A model generated the notes under the pieces. It worked only from the letters and a program-made list of their open reading frames with translations, was not told where the DNA came from and ran no database searches. Shown here piece after piece: positions 25,989 to 35,629 of a DNA stretch of 64,000 nucleotides. The translations under genes and the position numbers were made by a program. Position 1 is the first letter of the stretch; the number at the start of each line of letters is the position of its first letter. The stretch comes from Bacillota bacterium. Its GTDB lineage: Bacteria; Bacillota; Dethiobacteria; DTU022; PWGO01. The DNA lies in the NCBI GenBank assembly GCA_012518215.1, contig JAAYSV010000008.1, positions 1 through 64,000 on the forward strand. Direction: 5' to 3'.

Positions 25989-26303
25989 CTATTTATCAGA
26001 ATCCATATTCCGGTCGGGCTTTACAAAATCATCTGGCAGACATTCGGCCAGATTTTTCCTGCAAATGGGACAACTGATACTTCTCCTGTGGAAATCATCA
26101 AGGCTGATGAATAAACGTCCGTCATAAAACAAGTAATGCCCGCAATAACATCTAACATAATACTCATACAAGATAATCAATTCCTTCCGACTGTCAATTT
26201 GCATATACAGATCTTCACCAAACAACAGCAATGCCAGACGACCCGATGTTAGCCGGAATAATTTGATGTTTGCCGAGTCTCTATCCAAGAGGATGATTTT
26301 CAA
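25989..26303 (-). CDS. Small hypothetical protein with zinc-ribbon-like cysteines
   Basis: About 104 residues from a TTG at 26303 without a clear ribosome binding site. Cysteines occur as CYCGHYL near 52-54 and SCPICRKN near 78-81, a C-x-C plus C-x-x-C arrangement that could hold zinc. The N-terminal half is hydrophobic-alternating (beta-rich). I do not recognise the family. It is AT-richer than its neighbours. It could be partnered with the 25173-25757 gene, 231 bp downstream. Confidence 0.45.
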   Translation of the reverse strand: MKIILLDRDSANIKLFRLTSGRLALLLFGEDLYMQIDSRKELIILYEYYVRCYCGHYLFYDGRLFISLDDFHRRSISCPICRKNLAECLPDDFVKPDRNMDSDK

Positions 26304-26639
26304 TTATGTCGATGCCCGATCATTATCCCTTTTCTAGTTGTTGCGGTACAATTGAAACTTGTAAAATTACTTTCAGGTTTCATTATTATACTATTAAAAG
26401 TTTATTTTTGTCCAGACCTTCCAAATTTTTTTTGTCAAAGTAAAGCAGTACCCCGGAATAATTTCCTCCCGAGCTACCCTTGCATGCCAAACAATGATAT
26501 AAATAACATAGAGGGAGTATCGGTTTTTTGTGAGGCAGTAGCATCACCTGTTGCTTTTCACTGCGCGGATAATTTCAGGTTGACTCTTTTTTGAAATGTA
26601 ACATATATTTTCATGAGATGATTTTGAGGGGGGATTGAA
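26304..26639. other. AT-rich intergenic region, no gene seen
   Basis: The divergent gap between the small cysteine protein and the chemotaxis-type gene is AT-rich and presumably holds promoters in both directions. No coding frame or structured RNA that I can support was seen. Confidence 0.4.
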
Positions 26640-28433
26640 ATGCCGGGCACAGACATGATTTTGGCCATACTCGTTACGGCAGCCGTCGTAATTGCATTGT
26701 TTGTAGCCAGGGATTTGTTTTCAAAAAAGAGAATGATCGGAAGGGGTTCGGCCGATGATCTGCTTGGTATATCTGAACGTATTTCTTTTGATGCCCAGCA
26801 GTTGATCTGGCTTATCAACGCTTACAATCTCCAGATCGCAACCCTGGTAAATATCGTGGACAACGTGGCTGTGTCTTCTGAAGGAAATGCCGCCAAAATA
26901 GAGGAAATTTCCGCGGGTATTCAACAGCTATCTTCACTTTCCCGTGACATATCCAAACGGACCGGGCGTATCAAGACAGTATTTGAAGATATTCTGGCCG
27001 GATCTCTGGAAAACCGAGGATGGATAGATAAATCTGGAAAAACACTCCTGGACATCTCGGAAACGATAAAAGAATCGGCCAAGGCCATGGATGATCTGGA
27101 AAATGTAGTGGGAAAAGTCAATGATTTGCTAGGAAACATTCAGAACGTCACCGAAGAAATCAATCTTCTGGCTCTCAATGCGTCAATCGAAGCTGCAAGG
27201 GCCGGTGAATACGGATTGGGATTTACCGTCGTGGCCGATGAAGTCAAAAAGCTATCCGAAAAAACTGACAGGATGACACAGGAAGTACAGTATACAATCG
27301 GTGAAGTCAACGATCAACTGCGCATAACCGGCGATACCATCGACACCGGTGTGGAAAAGATATCCGTGGTAGAAAACATTTCCCGCAAGTCGGTCCAATC
27401 ATTTGACAAGACCGTCCAACAATTGCAAGAAGTCAAAGATTTTATCTGTGAACTGGCCACCAATACAGAAGACCAGGTTGAAGTTACCCAGAACAGTGCC
27501 GGGGCTATACAGTCCATATCGGATGAATCCACGGAGGTCTCCAATAACATCTATGATATGAGCAAAATATTCGGCGAACAACGCAAGGATAGCGAAAAAA
27601 TACTCGATTACTCCAAAAATTTGAACAAGGTCGGTTATGATTTGCATACAACTTCTGTCCTCCACAAGAAACGAAATGTACTGATCTTCGGGGTAAACCC
27701 ATTCACCGTACCCGAGAATATCAGGGAACAGTATCTGCCGATTATCGATGAGATCGGCAGACTGGTGGGGCGAAAAACGAGGACGGTGATTGTTCCGGAT
27801 TACGAGGCTCTGACCAACTACATCAAGGACGGATTGATCGATCTGGGCTGGTTTTCCCCCAAAGCTTACGTGAATGCCAAAAAAGAAATCAATCTACAGC
27901 CCCTTATAACACCGATCAAAAACGGGAGTGCATTCTACAAAGGCCAGATTATTACCAGTAGAGATACAAACTATTACAAGCTTTCCGATTTGAAAGGGAG
28001 CAGTTTCTGTTTTGTGGATCCTCTCTCCACGTCCGGTTACATTTATCCCTTGCAACTGTTAAAAAATGCAGGATTGAACATCGACAAAGATTTCAAAAGC
28101 ATCGCCTTCCTGGGCAATCATGACAATGTTATCAATGCGGTTATAGACAGAAGAATTGATGCCGGCGCTACCTTCACTGAAGCGATCAACATGGCCGGTA
28201 AAGTCGGTGTGAAGGTAGATCAACTGAGGGTTATAGCTGAAACGGAACCCATCCCCAACGATGCCATATCGGCCAGCCCCAACCTTTCCCTGCTACTTTC
28301 CCAAAAGATCAAAAAAGAATTCCTGTCCATCGATAAAAATGAAAACGTCAAGAAGGTTATGAAAGAGGCAGGGATAGATGGTTTCCAGGAGGCGCTGGAC
28401 TCGTCCTACGATGTGGTCCGGAAACAGCAGTAG
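26640..28433 (+). CDS. Methyl-accepting-type signalling protein with C-terminal PhnD-like binding domain
   Basis: 597 residues. One N-terminal membrane helix (about 6-23) followed by KK; no periplasmic sensor and no HAMP. Residues about 60-330 form an MCP signalling coiled coil with the hairpin tip at 173-207 ([18 protein letters not shown] and [15 protein letters not shown]). Residues 344-597 resemble phosphate/phosphite/phosphonate-binding PhnD proteins: [48 protein letters not shown] and PNDAISAS. With a single N-terminal anchor the binding domain would be cytoplasmic, the reverse of normal chemoreceptors. GAGGGGGG lies six bases upstream of the ATG. No cheA/W genes are nearby. The ligand is unknown. 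Confidence 0.85.
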   Translation: MPGTDMILAILVTAAVVIALFVARDLFSKKRMIGRGSADDLLGISERISFDAQQLIWLINAYNLQIATLVNIVDNVAVSSEGNAAKIEEISAGIQQLSSLSRDISKRTGRIKTVFEDILAGSLENRGWIDKSGKTLLDISETIKESAKAMDDLENVVGKVNDLLGNIQNVTEEINLLALNASIEAARAGEYGLGFTVVADEVKKLSEKTDRMTQEVQYTIGEVNDQLRITGDTIDTGVEKISVVENISRKSVQSFDKTVQQLQEVKDFICELATNTEDQVEVTQNSAGAIQSISDESTEVSNNIYDMSKIFGEQRKDSEKILDYSKNLNKVGYDLHTTSVLHKKRNVLIFGVNPFTVPENIREQYLPIIDEIGRLVGRKTRTVIVPDYEALTNYIKDGLIDLGWFSPKAYVNAKKEINLQPLITPIKNGSAFYKGQIITSRDTNYYKLSDLKGSSFCFVDPLSTSGYIYPLQLLKNAGLNIDKDFKSIAFLGNHDNVINAVIDRRIDAGATFTEAINMAGKVGVKVDQLRVIAETEPIPNDAISASPNLSLLLSQKIKKEFLSIDKNENVKKVMKEAGIDGFQEALDSSYDVVRKQQ

Positions 28434-28467
28434 CCCGGTAAAATCATGATCCAACCGGAGGGATAAA

Positions 28468-28499
28468 AAAGAGGAGATTGAAAAATCTATCTCCTCTTT
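28468..28499. terminator. Bidirectional terminator
   Basis: AAAGAGGAGAT (28468-28478) pairs with ATCTCCTCTTT (28489-28499). It is flanked by TTTACATTT on the plus side and TTTTTTATCC on the minus side, serving the two convergent genes. Confidence 0.85.
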
Positions 28500-28536
28500 A
28501 CATTTGCCCTGTACGGCCTTGAAATAAAAACTGCTT

Positions 28537-29796
28537 CTAGGCAACTTCCTCGTCTTTCATTTTCAGGTAATTCAGGCAGATATGCAATACTTGCTGCAAC
28601 ACTTTGGGGTCCACCTTGTCAGGTGTATCACGAACAGTATGATAGTGGTTGAAATACCCCTTTCCCTCGATGACCTTGCCCAGATCCAGGCCAATAATAC
28701 ATGATGTCTCGATCCCCGCGCGGGCAAAAGCAGCCGAATCACTTGATCCGCCGCCCAGGGGCATGCCCATCGTTTTTACTTTGTAGCCCAATTTATGGGC
28801 AACTTTTTTCAGATCATCAACCACCCTTTTTGACAACTTCACCGTCCCGTTGAGGTCCGAGGTCATGAAAAACAGATCATCTTCCTCCACGAGGGTTTCC
28901 ACGTTGATGAGAATGGTATTCTCGGCTTTCAATCTGTCGTGGTGGGCTTTGACGTAAGCCATCGCTCCCCGCAGGAAAGCTTCTTCTGCGCCAAAAGCCA
29001 TCGTTACAACCCGGGTATGTTTGGGGAAAAATCCTCCTTTTTCTTTCAAGTTGTTGAGAGCGCGCCCCACCCCGAGGGCCACGGAAACACCAGAAAGATT
29101 ATCCGCGCAGCCGGGAGTTTCTATCCAGGTCGTGAAGAAAAAAAACAGAATGGCAAGGGGGACCAGGCAGATGATTACTATCCAGATTATATGAAAAACT
29201 TCGTTGACTATCCCCGGCACCTCGAACAAAATACTGTAATTGTTCATTACAACCAGGATACCATTGGCGATACTTGTAAGCCCAAAAACCAGAAAGGTAA
29301 CCAGTACCAGAAATACCAGAACGGTGTAGGCTCTACCCCCCCACCACTTGATCAGGTTGAATTGAAATGCCGAATCTATATGCCCGGCAAAAATGATCGT
29401 TTGTTTGGCTTCACCGGAAGGGTTTATGACCCCATATGTATTGCAAGATGTTTTTTGTGGGTAGAAAGGATCGATAATCTGTTTGTAAAAAACAAACTGG
29501 CCGATAACGATAAAAAAGTTGAAGATCATGATCAGGGCGCTGATTATCGGTTCGATTTTGAAAAGTGCCAGGGCTACCAGGAAAAGGGGTATGACAAATT
29601 TGATCCATCCCAGTGCCGCCTTGGGAGCCAGTTGAAAATCCTCGATCTTTACCTCATGTGCAAATTCTTTCATGGCGTCTGCGGCCATCTCTGCACCCTT
29701 CCGTTCTCCCGGTGAACCCGGAGAACGGGTAAAGGAACCTACCCTGCTCACAAAATCATGCATGTATTTCCCATCTTCATCTGTAACTTTTATCGA
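28537..29796 (-). CDS. M28-family metallopeptidase with membrane insertion
   Basis: A 419-residue Zn aminopeptidase-like protein. Metal ligands are visible: GHIDSA (His140, Asp142), PGCADNLSGVS (Asp233), FGAEEAF (Glu272/273), NVETL, and a final HYHTVRDTPDKVD (His). Two hydrophobic helices lie at about 64-104, and two more at about 156-185 and 200-223, between the first and second metal-ligand motifs. The even number keeps both halves on one side of the membrane. ATG at 29796 is used because GGGAGG lies about 10 bases upstream; GTG four codons earlier abuts it. It could be a cell-surface or cytoplasmic-face peptidase. The substrate is unknown. Confidence 0.82.
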   Translation of the reverse strand, partial: SIKVTDEDGKYMHDFVSRVGSFTRSPGSPGERKGAEMAADAMKEFAHEVKIEDFQLAPKAALGWIKFVIPLFLVALALFKIEPIISALIMIFNFFIVIGQFVFYKQIIDPFYPQKTSCNTYGVINPSGEAKQTIIFAGHIDSAFQFNLIKWWGGRAYTVLVFLVLVTFLVFGLTSIANGILVVMNNYSILFEVPGIVNEVFHIIWIVIICLVPLAILFFFFTTWIETPGCADNLSGVSVALGVGRALNNLKEKGGFFPKHTRVVTMAFGAEEAFLRGAMAYVKAHHDRLKAENTILINVETLVEEDDLFFMTSDLNGTVKLSKRVVDDLKKVAHKLGYKVKTMGMPLGGGSSDSAAFARAGIETSCIIGLDLGKVIEGKGYFNHYHTVRDTPDKVDPKVLQQVLHICLNYLKMKDEEVA

Positions 29797-30025
29797 CATG
29801 AAGACCACACCTCCCGGGAATATTTTCTATTATTCGTTACAATATTTATTCCACATCGATGAATTAATTCCTCCAAATGCATGTTTGGAAAGCCGGTCTC
29901 TCCTGACTTTCGTGAAGGGGGTTTTACGTTGTCATTCGAAGCTGGCATGCTTTCAAAAATACACAAACGTTCCGCTTCCTCGCCTTCATCGGCCATGGCA
30001 GCCATTCGCTCCGTGTCGCTTACGC

Positions 30026-30138
30026 CAACATGTCCGTACGGGGAAAAGCCAGGAACCAGTTTATGGCGATGGCAAGGTCTGATCGAGGAGGGGATTCTTC
30101 GGTCGCGGCAAAAAACGCCGCTCCCTCAAAATGACAGG
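30026..30138 (-). repeat. Partial 284-bp dispersed repeat
   Basis: It contains GAAAAGCCAGGAACCAGTTT, then GGGGATTCTTCGGTCGCGGC, then CGCCGCTCCCTCAAAATGAC, in the order of the 672-1270 units but with gaps. The gap 29797-30430 has no supported gene apart from repeats. Confidence 0.8.
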
Positions 30139-30185
30139 TAGTGCGCTTTTACTCGGTAAGCTTGGGAATGCTTTTTCGTTATCAT

Positions 30186-30284
30186 TGCTATGGAAGTAAA
30201 TGAACTCCGGCAGAAATATGCACCCGGAAGAAATAATTTCCGTTTATCGTGGTGCGGGTAACGCATGGAAATTCAGAGCAAGCG
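30186..30284 (+). repeat. 95-bp repeat module, copy 2
   Basis: Nearly identical (about nine in ten bases by eye) to the reverse complement of 1264-1362, including TATGCACCCGGAAGAAA and TTATCGTGGTGCGGGTAACG. It sits next to a partial 284-bp unit, as at the left end. Confidence 0.85.
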
Positions 30285-30430
30285 GTGTTTCGTTGGAAAG
30301 CTATCATTTTTCAAGGGAAAATTGACAGTGCATTGTTTTTCCTTGCAAGAAACAATCGGGAAGAAGGATATCAAATGCATAAAATCGAATATTAGATCAA
30401 TTGAAAAATATAATGAGGAAATTGGATCAA

Positions 30431-31960
30431 ATGCCACCTACCAACAAACAGAAGCAACCTTACCCTGCCAACCCCGGAAATGATGAGGCCGGCCCCGGCA
30501 AGTTCAAACCCGATCTGGACAGTGGAATCAGAATTGGCAAAAAGGTATTTGTCTCCTCGATGGTCATACTGTTAACATTGATGCTTGTGGCCGGGATCCT
30601 CACATACGTGATCCCGAGCGGGTCATATGACAGAACTATCCAGGATGGCCGTGAAATCATCGTGGCCGATTCTTTCAAATTCATGGAGAGGCCGGATTAT
30701 TCTCCCTGGAGATGGCTGATCGCCCCCATCGAAGTTATCGGCAGTGAGGATTCATTGATGATCCTGGGTATCATCCTCTTCATAATTATCATCGGTGGCG
30801 CCTTTTCGGTCATGGATCGTGCCGGGGTGATGAAGGCCGTGATCAACAGAACCGTGGGCAGATTCGGCCAGCGCAGGTATCTACTCATGGCCTTGATTGT
30901 ATTTTTCCTTATGTCTCTCGGTGCATTTTTGGGTATTTTCGAGGAAGTTATACCGCTGGTCCCCATCATCGTGGCCCTCTCTTACAGGCTTGGCTGGGAC
31001 TCCCTGACCGGGCTGGGGATGAGTCTGATGGCCTCGGCGTTCGGCTTTTCAGCGGCGGTCTCCAACCCCTTCACGGTAGGTATTGCGCAACGATTGGCCG
31101 GATTGCCCGCTTTCTCGGGTTTTGCTTTCCGCATCATTGTCTTTCTTGTTATCTATGTTATCCTGGTTACTTTCCTGTACAGACACATACGCAAGATTGA
31201 AAAGGACCCCCGTTCTTCTCCGGTATATCGGGAGGATCTGGCCGAAAAAGAAAAATACAGCGGTGTTGAGGAGGCTCTGTCCCCGGAAGAACAGATCAGG
31301 ATGAGCAAGGCTATCAGGTTTTTCGCATTCATGATTTTGCTGTTGCTGGCCATGCTCGTGGTTTCTTCATTTGTTCCCCTGGTAGCGGATCTTTCCTTTC
31401 CCCTTATCGCCCTGTTGTTCCTGATCGGGGGATTGGGAGCATCGGTCATTGCAGGAATAAAATTTAAAGAGATATTGCTTACCTTCGGATGGGGTATCGC
31501 CAAGATCTCACCGGGAATCATCCTCATTCTCATGGCTGTAAGCGTAAAATTCATCATTACCCAGGGCGGGATCATGGATTCCATCCTTTACTACGCCTCG
31601 GAAGGAATTTCAAGAAGCACCCCTTATCAGGCGGTGATCATGATCTACGGGCTGGTTCTGGCCCTGAATTTCTTCATTGCTTCGGGATCGGCCAAAGCTT
31701 TCCTGGTCATGCCCATCATCGCCCCCCTGGCCGACCTGATGAACGTAACCCGGCAGACCTCCGTCCTGGCTTTTGTCTTCGGCGACGGTTTCAGCAACGT
31801 CATCTATCCCAGCAACCCCGGCCTGCTCATTGTCCTGGGTTTGACGGTGGTGAGCTACGTGAGGTGGTTCAAATGGTCTGTCGGCCTGCAACTTCTGATC
31901 CTTGCCGTAACCTCTTCCCTGCTTCTTCTTGCCGTGAAGATCGGGCTGGGACCTTTCTAG
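30431..31960 (+). CDS. YfcC/DcuC-family carboxylate or amino-acid carrier
   Basis: A 509-residue secondary transporter of the YfcC/C4-dicarboxylate anaerobic carrier group. There are about a dozen hydrophobic segments after a hydrophilic 35-residue tail. Family features are TYVIPSGSYDR after the first helix, GAFSVMDRAGVMKAVI, GAFLGIFEEVIPLVPI, SNPFTVGIAQRLAG and, near the end, FIASGSAKAFLVMPIIAPLADL and GDGFSNVIYPSNPG, the inverted-repeat SG/SN motifs. ATG at 30431 has AGGA about 10 bases upstream; ATG at 30413 is an alternative. Substrates in the family include peptides, citrulline/ornithine and short-chain acids; none is indicated here. Confidence 0.82.
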   Translation: MPPTNKQKQPYPANPGNDEAGPGKFKPDLDSGIRIGKKVFVSSMVILLTLMLVAGILTYVIPSGSYDRTIQDGREIIVADSFKFMERPDYSPWRWLIAPIEVIGSEDSLMILGIILFIIIIGGAFSVMDRAGVMKAVINRTVGRFGQRRYLLMALIVFFLMSLGAFLGIFEEVIPLVPIIVALSYRLGWDSLTGLGMSLMASAFGFSAAVSNPFTVGIAQRLAGLPAFSGFAFRIIVFLVIYVILVTFLYRHIRKIEKDPRSSPVYREDLAEKEKYSGVEEALSPEEQIRMSKAIRFFAFMILLLLAMLVVSSFVPLVADLSFPLIALLFLIGGLGASVIAGIKFKEILLTFGWGIAKISPGIILILMAVSVKFIITQGGIMDSILYYASEGISRSTPYQAVIMIYGLVLALNFFIASGSAKAFLVMPIIAPLADLMNVTRQTSVLAFVFGDGFSNVIYPSNPGLLIVLGLTVVSYVRWFKWSVGLQLLILAVTSSLLLLAVKIGLGPF

Positions 31961-32065
31961 AACCAGTGCGGCTTTCCTCAACAACTGCATTCTTTACCCC
32001 GGGGACGACTTTTCTGGCAAAGCCCATCCACAACCGGGGGGATTTGCAAGACAAGGGGCCTTTTT

Positions 32066-34069
32066 TCAAGCCGTAGCCGTCTTCTTCTTTCGCCGATGCC
32101 GACGAATGAGCAATATCGCCGTTACCAACAATACAATGGCAAGGAGGGGCCATAACAGCAAGGGAATTGTCCATACCGTATTGATTCTTTCTGCGGTGTC
32201 CTCGTAATAAGAAGATATACCGGGTATCCCATCCTCGCCGATCGGTTGTATGGCAGCATATTCCACCAATGCTTGCCAGGCTTTCAGTTCATTTCCCTGA
32301 TCGTCATGGATGATGGCTTCCTTGGAAATGTCACCATCCGGAGTCATGTATGACAAGGGATTCCCATCCTCGTCTCTGGGAACGATTCTGGCCTTCGGCA
32401 ACAGGTGGACAACTTTATCCACGGTGGGCAGATGATACAGGATGTAGGATTCTGTAACCACCCTGTAAAGTTTTTCGTCTCCCCATTCAATCGGCAAGTA
32501 ATCCACGTCATCCATACTCTGCCGCCCGTTCCCGGTGAATCTATCGGCTCCTGTCACCGCCCTGAAAGTGGGTACAGGCGTGCGATCCCCCAGAAAATCC
32601 ACCACTTTGAACGGCAAGTCGAGAAGGACAACACGGCGGGGATCATAATCAAGCCTTAAACCTGATATCTGGGGATATTCATCCTTTCCCCTGAGCTCGG
32701 GAAGGAAAAAGAATATTTCCAGAATACGACGTACTTCTTCTCCAGTGAGAAAAAAAGAAACCAGCGGATGGCCGGGTTTCAGATCCTGTCCCGTGCCCAT
32801 GAGGGGTATATCGGCAATATCCCTGAAAGTTATAGCCCCGGGACCCAGTTCTCCCCAGCACATCCCGGATGGAACCAGGGCGAAGTCCACCTTCTCTCCA
32901 ATCTTCTGACCGGCAATGATCCTGTAAGCATCGGCAGCAAAGTTACCCAAGGGCATCTCCTGCATCTTCATGCTTTTCAATGGGAATTGTGCATGAGCGA
33001 CAACATCATCTGCCCCTCTGTATTTCCCACCGGTAAGTTGCCTTACACCGCGGTCCAGTTTGTCTTCAAAATCAACCACCAGGGCTGCGATGGTAGTATC
33101 TTCCTCTGCAGAATCATCCAATGGAATTTGATAGGGTAGCCCGGACTCCTCGTTCCTGAGCCGCAACTTGCCGCTATCAGGATCATATGCCAATTCAATC
33201 ATGCAGAGGTGTTCCAGAAATGAAGATGTCTGCATGATGATGGTCCCGTTTTCCATCAGCGGTTTTTCTTCGGCCCGATGCTCATGTGCCGCCAGAATGA
33301 TATCGATACCGGAAACATCACGCGCCAGATCCCTGTTGCTTCCCGTATTGGCATGGGACAGAGCAATGATGATGTCCGCGCCTTCCTTCTGCAAAATGTT
33401 TATCGCTTCGCGGGCAGCCTCATGGGGATCGGAAAAAGTAACCGGCCCATTCTTGAATATGTACGGAGGAAGTGTATCCCTGCCGATAATGCCAAAAAAA
33501 CCAACGGACAACCCGTTATCCAGTTTCTTCAAATATGTACGCTCAAAGAGCCCGGGTTCGTTCAAGGGGTGATTGTCCGGCGGAACGATGTTTGTTCCCA
33601 GCAACGTGGTTACGGCATTCTTCTCCGGGTATCCGGCATTTTTCAACAACTTCGCCAGCCCGAGGTGGCCGGGGTCAAATTCATGGTTGCCAAATGTAAC
33701 CACATCGTAGCCGATTTCCTGCATGATCGTCAGCTCGGGGGCGAAACCCATGAAATTAAGCCAGGTATTCATGATCGGGCTGACAAAGTCCCCCCCATCG
33801 GTCAACAAAACCGGTTCCCCCAGAGCCTCCTTGCGGGCTCTGATCTCATTGGCCACCCCGGCCATACGGGGGAAACCTTGTATGCGGGCGTGGATATCGC
33901 CAGTATGCAGTATAGTCAGATATTTTTCTGTCCCCTCCGGATTCTTGTCCCCGTCGGCCGATCCCCCCTCGTCGGTCAGCGTGACCGCCAAAACTGTTCC
34001 CGTCACCGGGAATATCATCAAGGAAGACAACAACAATGCAACAACGGCAACAATCAAATTTTTGCCCAT
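32066..34069 (-). CDS. Membrane-anchored 5'-nucleotidase/cyclic phosphodiesterase family protein
   Basis: A 667-residue surface metallophosphoesterase. A signal peptide covers residues 1-25. The metallophosphatase domain has LHTGDIHARIQG (58-60), TDGGD (94), TFGNHEFD (128-129), LSHANTGSNRD and AAHEHRAEE (usually GGHSH). The C-terminal 5'-nucleotidase domain includes PLGNFAADAYR and FFLTGEEVRRILE. A TM helix near residue 640 followed by RRHRRKKK anchors it to the cell surface. ATG at 34069 is used because AGGGG lies seven bases upstream; TTG two codons earlier is closer. It probably salvages extracellular nucleotides or phosphate. It stands alone. Confidence 0.88.
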   Translation of the reverse strand: MGKNLIVAVVALLLSSLMIFPVTGTVLAVTLTDEGGSADGDKNPEGTEKYLTILHTGDIHARIQGFPRMAGVANEIRARKEALGEPVLLTDGGDFVSPIMNTWLNFMGFAPELTIMQEIGYDVVTFGNHEFDPGHLGLAKLLKNAGYPEKNAVTTLLGTNIVPPDNHPLNEPGLFERTYLKKLDNGLSVGFFGIIGRDTLPPYIFKNGPVTFSDPHEAAREAINILQKEGADIIIALSHANTGSNRDLARDVSGIDIILAAHEHRAEEKPLMENGTIIMQTSSFLEHLCMIELAYDPDSGKLRLRNEESGLPYQIPLDDSAEEDTTIAALVVDFEDKLDRGVRQLTGGKYRGADDVVAHAQFPLKSMKMQEMPLGNFAADAYRIIAGQKIGEKVDFALVPSGMCWGELGPGAITFRDIADIPLMGTGQDLKPGHPLVSFFLTGEEVRRILEIFFFLPELRGKDEYPQISGLRLDYDPRRVVLLDLPFKVVDFLGDRTPVPTFRAVTGADRFTGNGRQSMDDVDYLPIEWGDEKLYRVVTESYILYHLPTVDKVVHLLPKARIVPRDEDGNPLSYMTPDGDISKEAIIHDDQGNELKAWQALVEYAAIQPIGEDGIPGISSYYEDTAERINTVWTIPLLLWPLLAIVLLVTAILLIRRHRRKKKTATA

Positions 34070-34284
34070 TTCCAATCCCCTTCTCCCCTTGAAATTGATC
34101 GTATATTGATTTTGATTTTGGGGTCTCTTTGATTATTACATTCTGTCAATATTATGAATATCCTCCATATTCCATTTTGATGCCATACCCGGGCTTTGAT
34201 GATGCATTATTCACGGGAAAAAGGCAATCGCTGCTGTTGGAGAAAATAGCGTCGCGGAGCTCCCTTGCCCCATGGCAGCGCTCA

Positions 34285-34460
34285 AGTTTCCCTGGCCGCC
34301 CGCGGCTCCCTTTTTCAAGTGGTATCCGGGGAGGGTATTCTTCGGTAGCCCTGAAACGCAGGGCGACCTTTGAATGACAGGTAGGCCACTTTTTTACTCC
34401 CGTTGGTAGGAGGGCTTTTACGTTGTCATTCGGAGCAAGCGGTGTTCAGCACTACGCAGG
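34285..34460. repeat. Degenerate dispersed-repeat remnants
   Basis: Blocks such as GGGTATTCTTCGGTAGC, AATGACAGGTAG, and GTCATTCGGAGCAAGCGGTG match parts of the 284-bp unit out of their normal spacing. The 34070-34571 gap contains no gene that I can support. Confidence 0.55.
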
Positions 34461-34571
34461 CGTTCTGTTCCCGGGTAAAATTGATTGCAAGAACGCTGGC
34501 CCGGGTTCAAAAAATGATTGTAATGTCATGGTAAATAGAGGATAATAGGAATAAAATGAGGGGGTGCTGAT

Positions 34572-35546
34572 ATGCATTCTAAAATCAAACAGGATCCTTA
34601 TCGGTCCGAAAGAAAGAAGGAAGCAAAATCAGGATACAAGCTTCTCATTGTTTTGATATTGATCGCAGTTGTAATATTGGGCCATGTCAGGCTCGATATT
34701 CCCGTGGAAACTTTGGCACAGGAATACGCCAACGAACAGTCCCGCTTTCTGGAAGTTGATGGGCTCGATGTTCATTATCGAGACGAAGGCGAAGGCGAAC
34801 CGCTGGTATTGCTTCATGGCTGGTCGGCCTCGCTCCATACATGGGATGCCTGGGCTGAAATACTGAAAGAGGATTTCAGGGTTATAAGGTTGGATCTTCC
34901 CGCCTTCGGCCTTACGGGACCGGCCACCGATGCCGATTATTCCATTGATTACTACGTCGATTTCCTGGATCACTTCCTTGCAGCCCTGGATGTGAAGGAA
35001 AGCTACATAGCCGGTAACTCGCTGGGGGGCGGAATCACCTGGTTGTACGCCGCCAAACATCCTGAAAAAGTAAAAAAAATAATTTTGCTGGACGCTGCCG
35101 GGTACAAGATGGAGATGCCTTCAATAACCAGGCTGGCCGCACCGGAATTTGTCCGCTCTGCTATCAAGTATATAACTCCCCGCTATGCCATCCGTTTTCT
35201 GGTCGGACAGGTTTACGGGGAAAAAGAAAAAATAACCAACGAGACGGTCAAGCGCTATCACCGCTTGTTGTTGAGGGAAGGAAATCGGGAAGTTCTTTTC
35301 GGGGTTCTGGACAGGATCCAGGATCGTTCAAACGAGGAAGTGGCACAATTGCTGGGCAGCGTCGAGATTCCTGCCCTGATCATGTGGGGCGAGAAAGATG
35401 CCTGGATTGCTCCGGAACTGGCAGATAGATTTGAACAAGATCTTCCCGATGCCCGCCTGATAACTTACGAAAACGCCGGGCATATACCCATGGAGGAGGT
35501 TCCCGAAGACACAGCACATGATGCCAGGAGTTTCCTGCTGGAGTAG
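34572..35546 (+). CDS. Membrane-anchored alpha/beta hydrolase
   Basis: 324 residues. A basic N-terminal tail and one membrane helix (about 22-38) precede an alpha/beta hydrolase domain. LVLLHGWSASLHTWD forms the oxyanion loop, IAGNSLGGGI the nucleophile elbow (Ser150), WGEKDAWIAPE holds the acidic residue, and AGHIPMEE the histidine, a complete triad. GAGGGGG lies seven bases before the ATG. The catalytic domain is predicted outside the cytoplasm if the N-terminus is inside. The substrate is unknown (esterase, lipase or epoxide hydrolase-like). It is convergent with the nitrilase gene and shares its terminator. Confidence 0.8.
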   Translation: MHSKIKQDPYRSERKKEAKSGYKLLIVLILIAVVILGHVRLDIPVETLAQEYANEQSRFLEVDGLDVHYRDEGEGEPLVLLHGWSASLHTWDAWAEILKEDFRVIRLDLPAFGLTGPATDADYSIDYYVDFLDHFLAALDVKESYIAGNSLGGGITWLYAAKHPEKVKKIILLDAAGYKMEMPSITRLAAPEFVRSAIKYITPRYAIRFLVGQVYGEKEKITNETVKRYHRLLLREGNREVLFGVLDRIQDRSNEEVAQLLGSVEIPALIMWGEKDAWIAPELADRFEQDLPDARLITYENAGHIPMEEVPEDTAHDARSFLLE

Positions 35547-35577
35547 TGAACGCGAATCGCCCGAGAGGTATCGGGAC

Positions 35578-35629
35578 AAGTGGGCACGGATTCCCGGTGT
35601 TTTATCGGGGCAGAACTCTGCGCCCACTT
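35578..35629. terminator. Bidirectional terminator overlapping the nitrilase stop
   Basis: AAGTGGGC (35578-35585) pairs with GCCCACTT (35622-35629), followed by TTCATTCTTTTT on the plus side. The nitrilase stop codon at 35602-35604 lies inside the loop. It serves the plus-strand hydrolase; on the minus strand the structure overlaps coding sequence. Confidence 0.6.
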
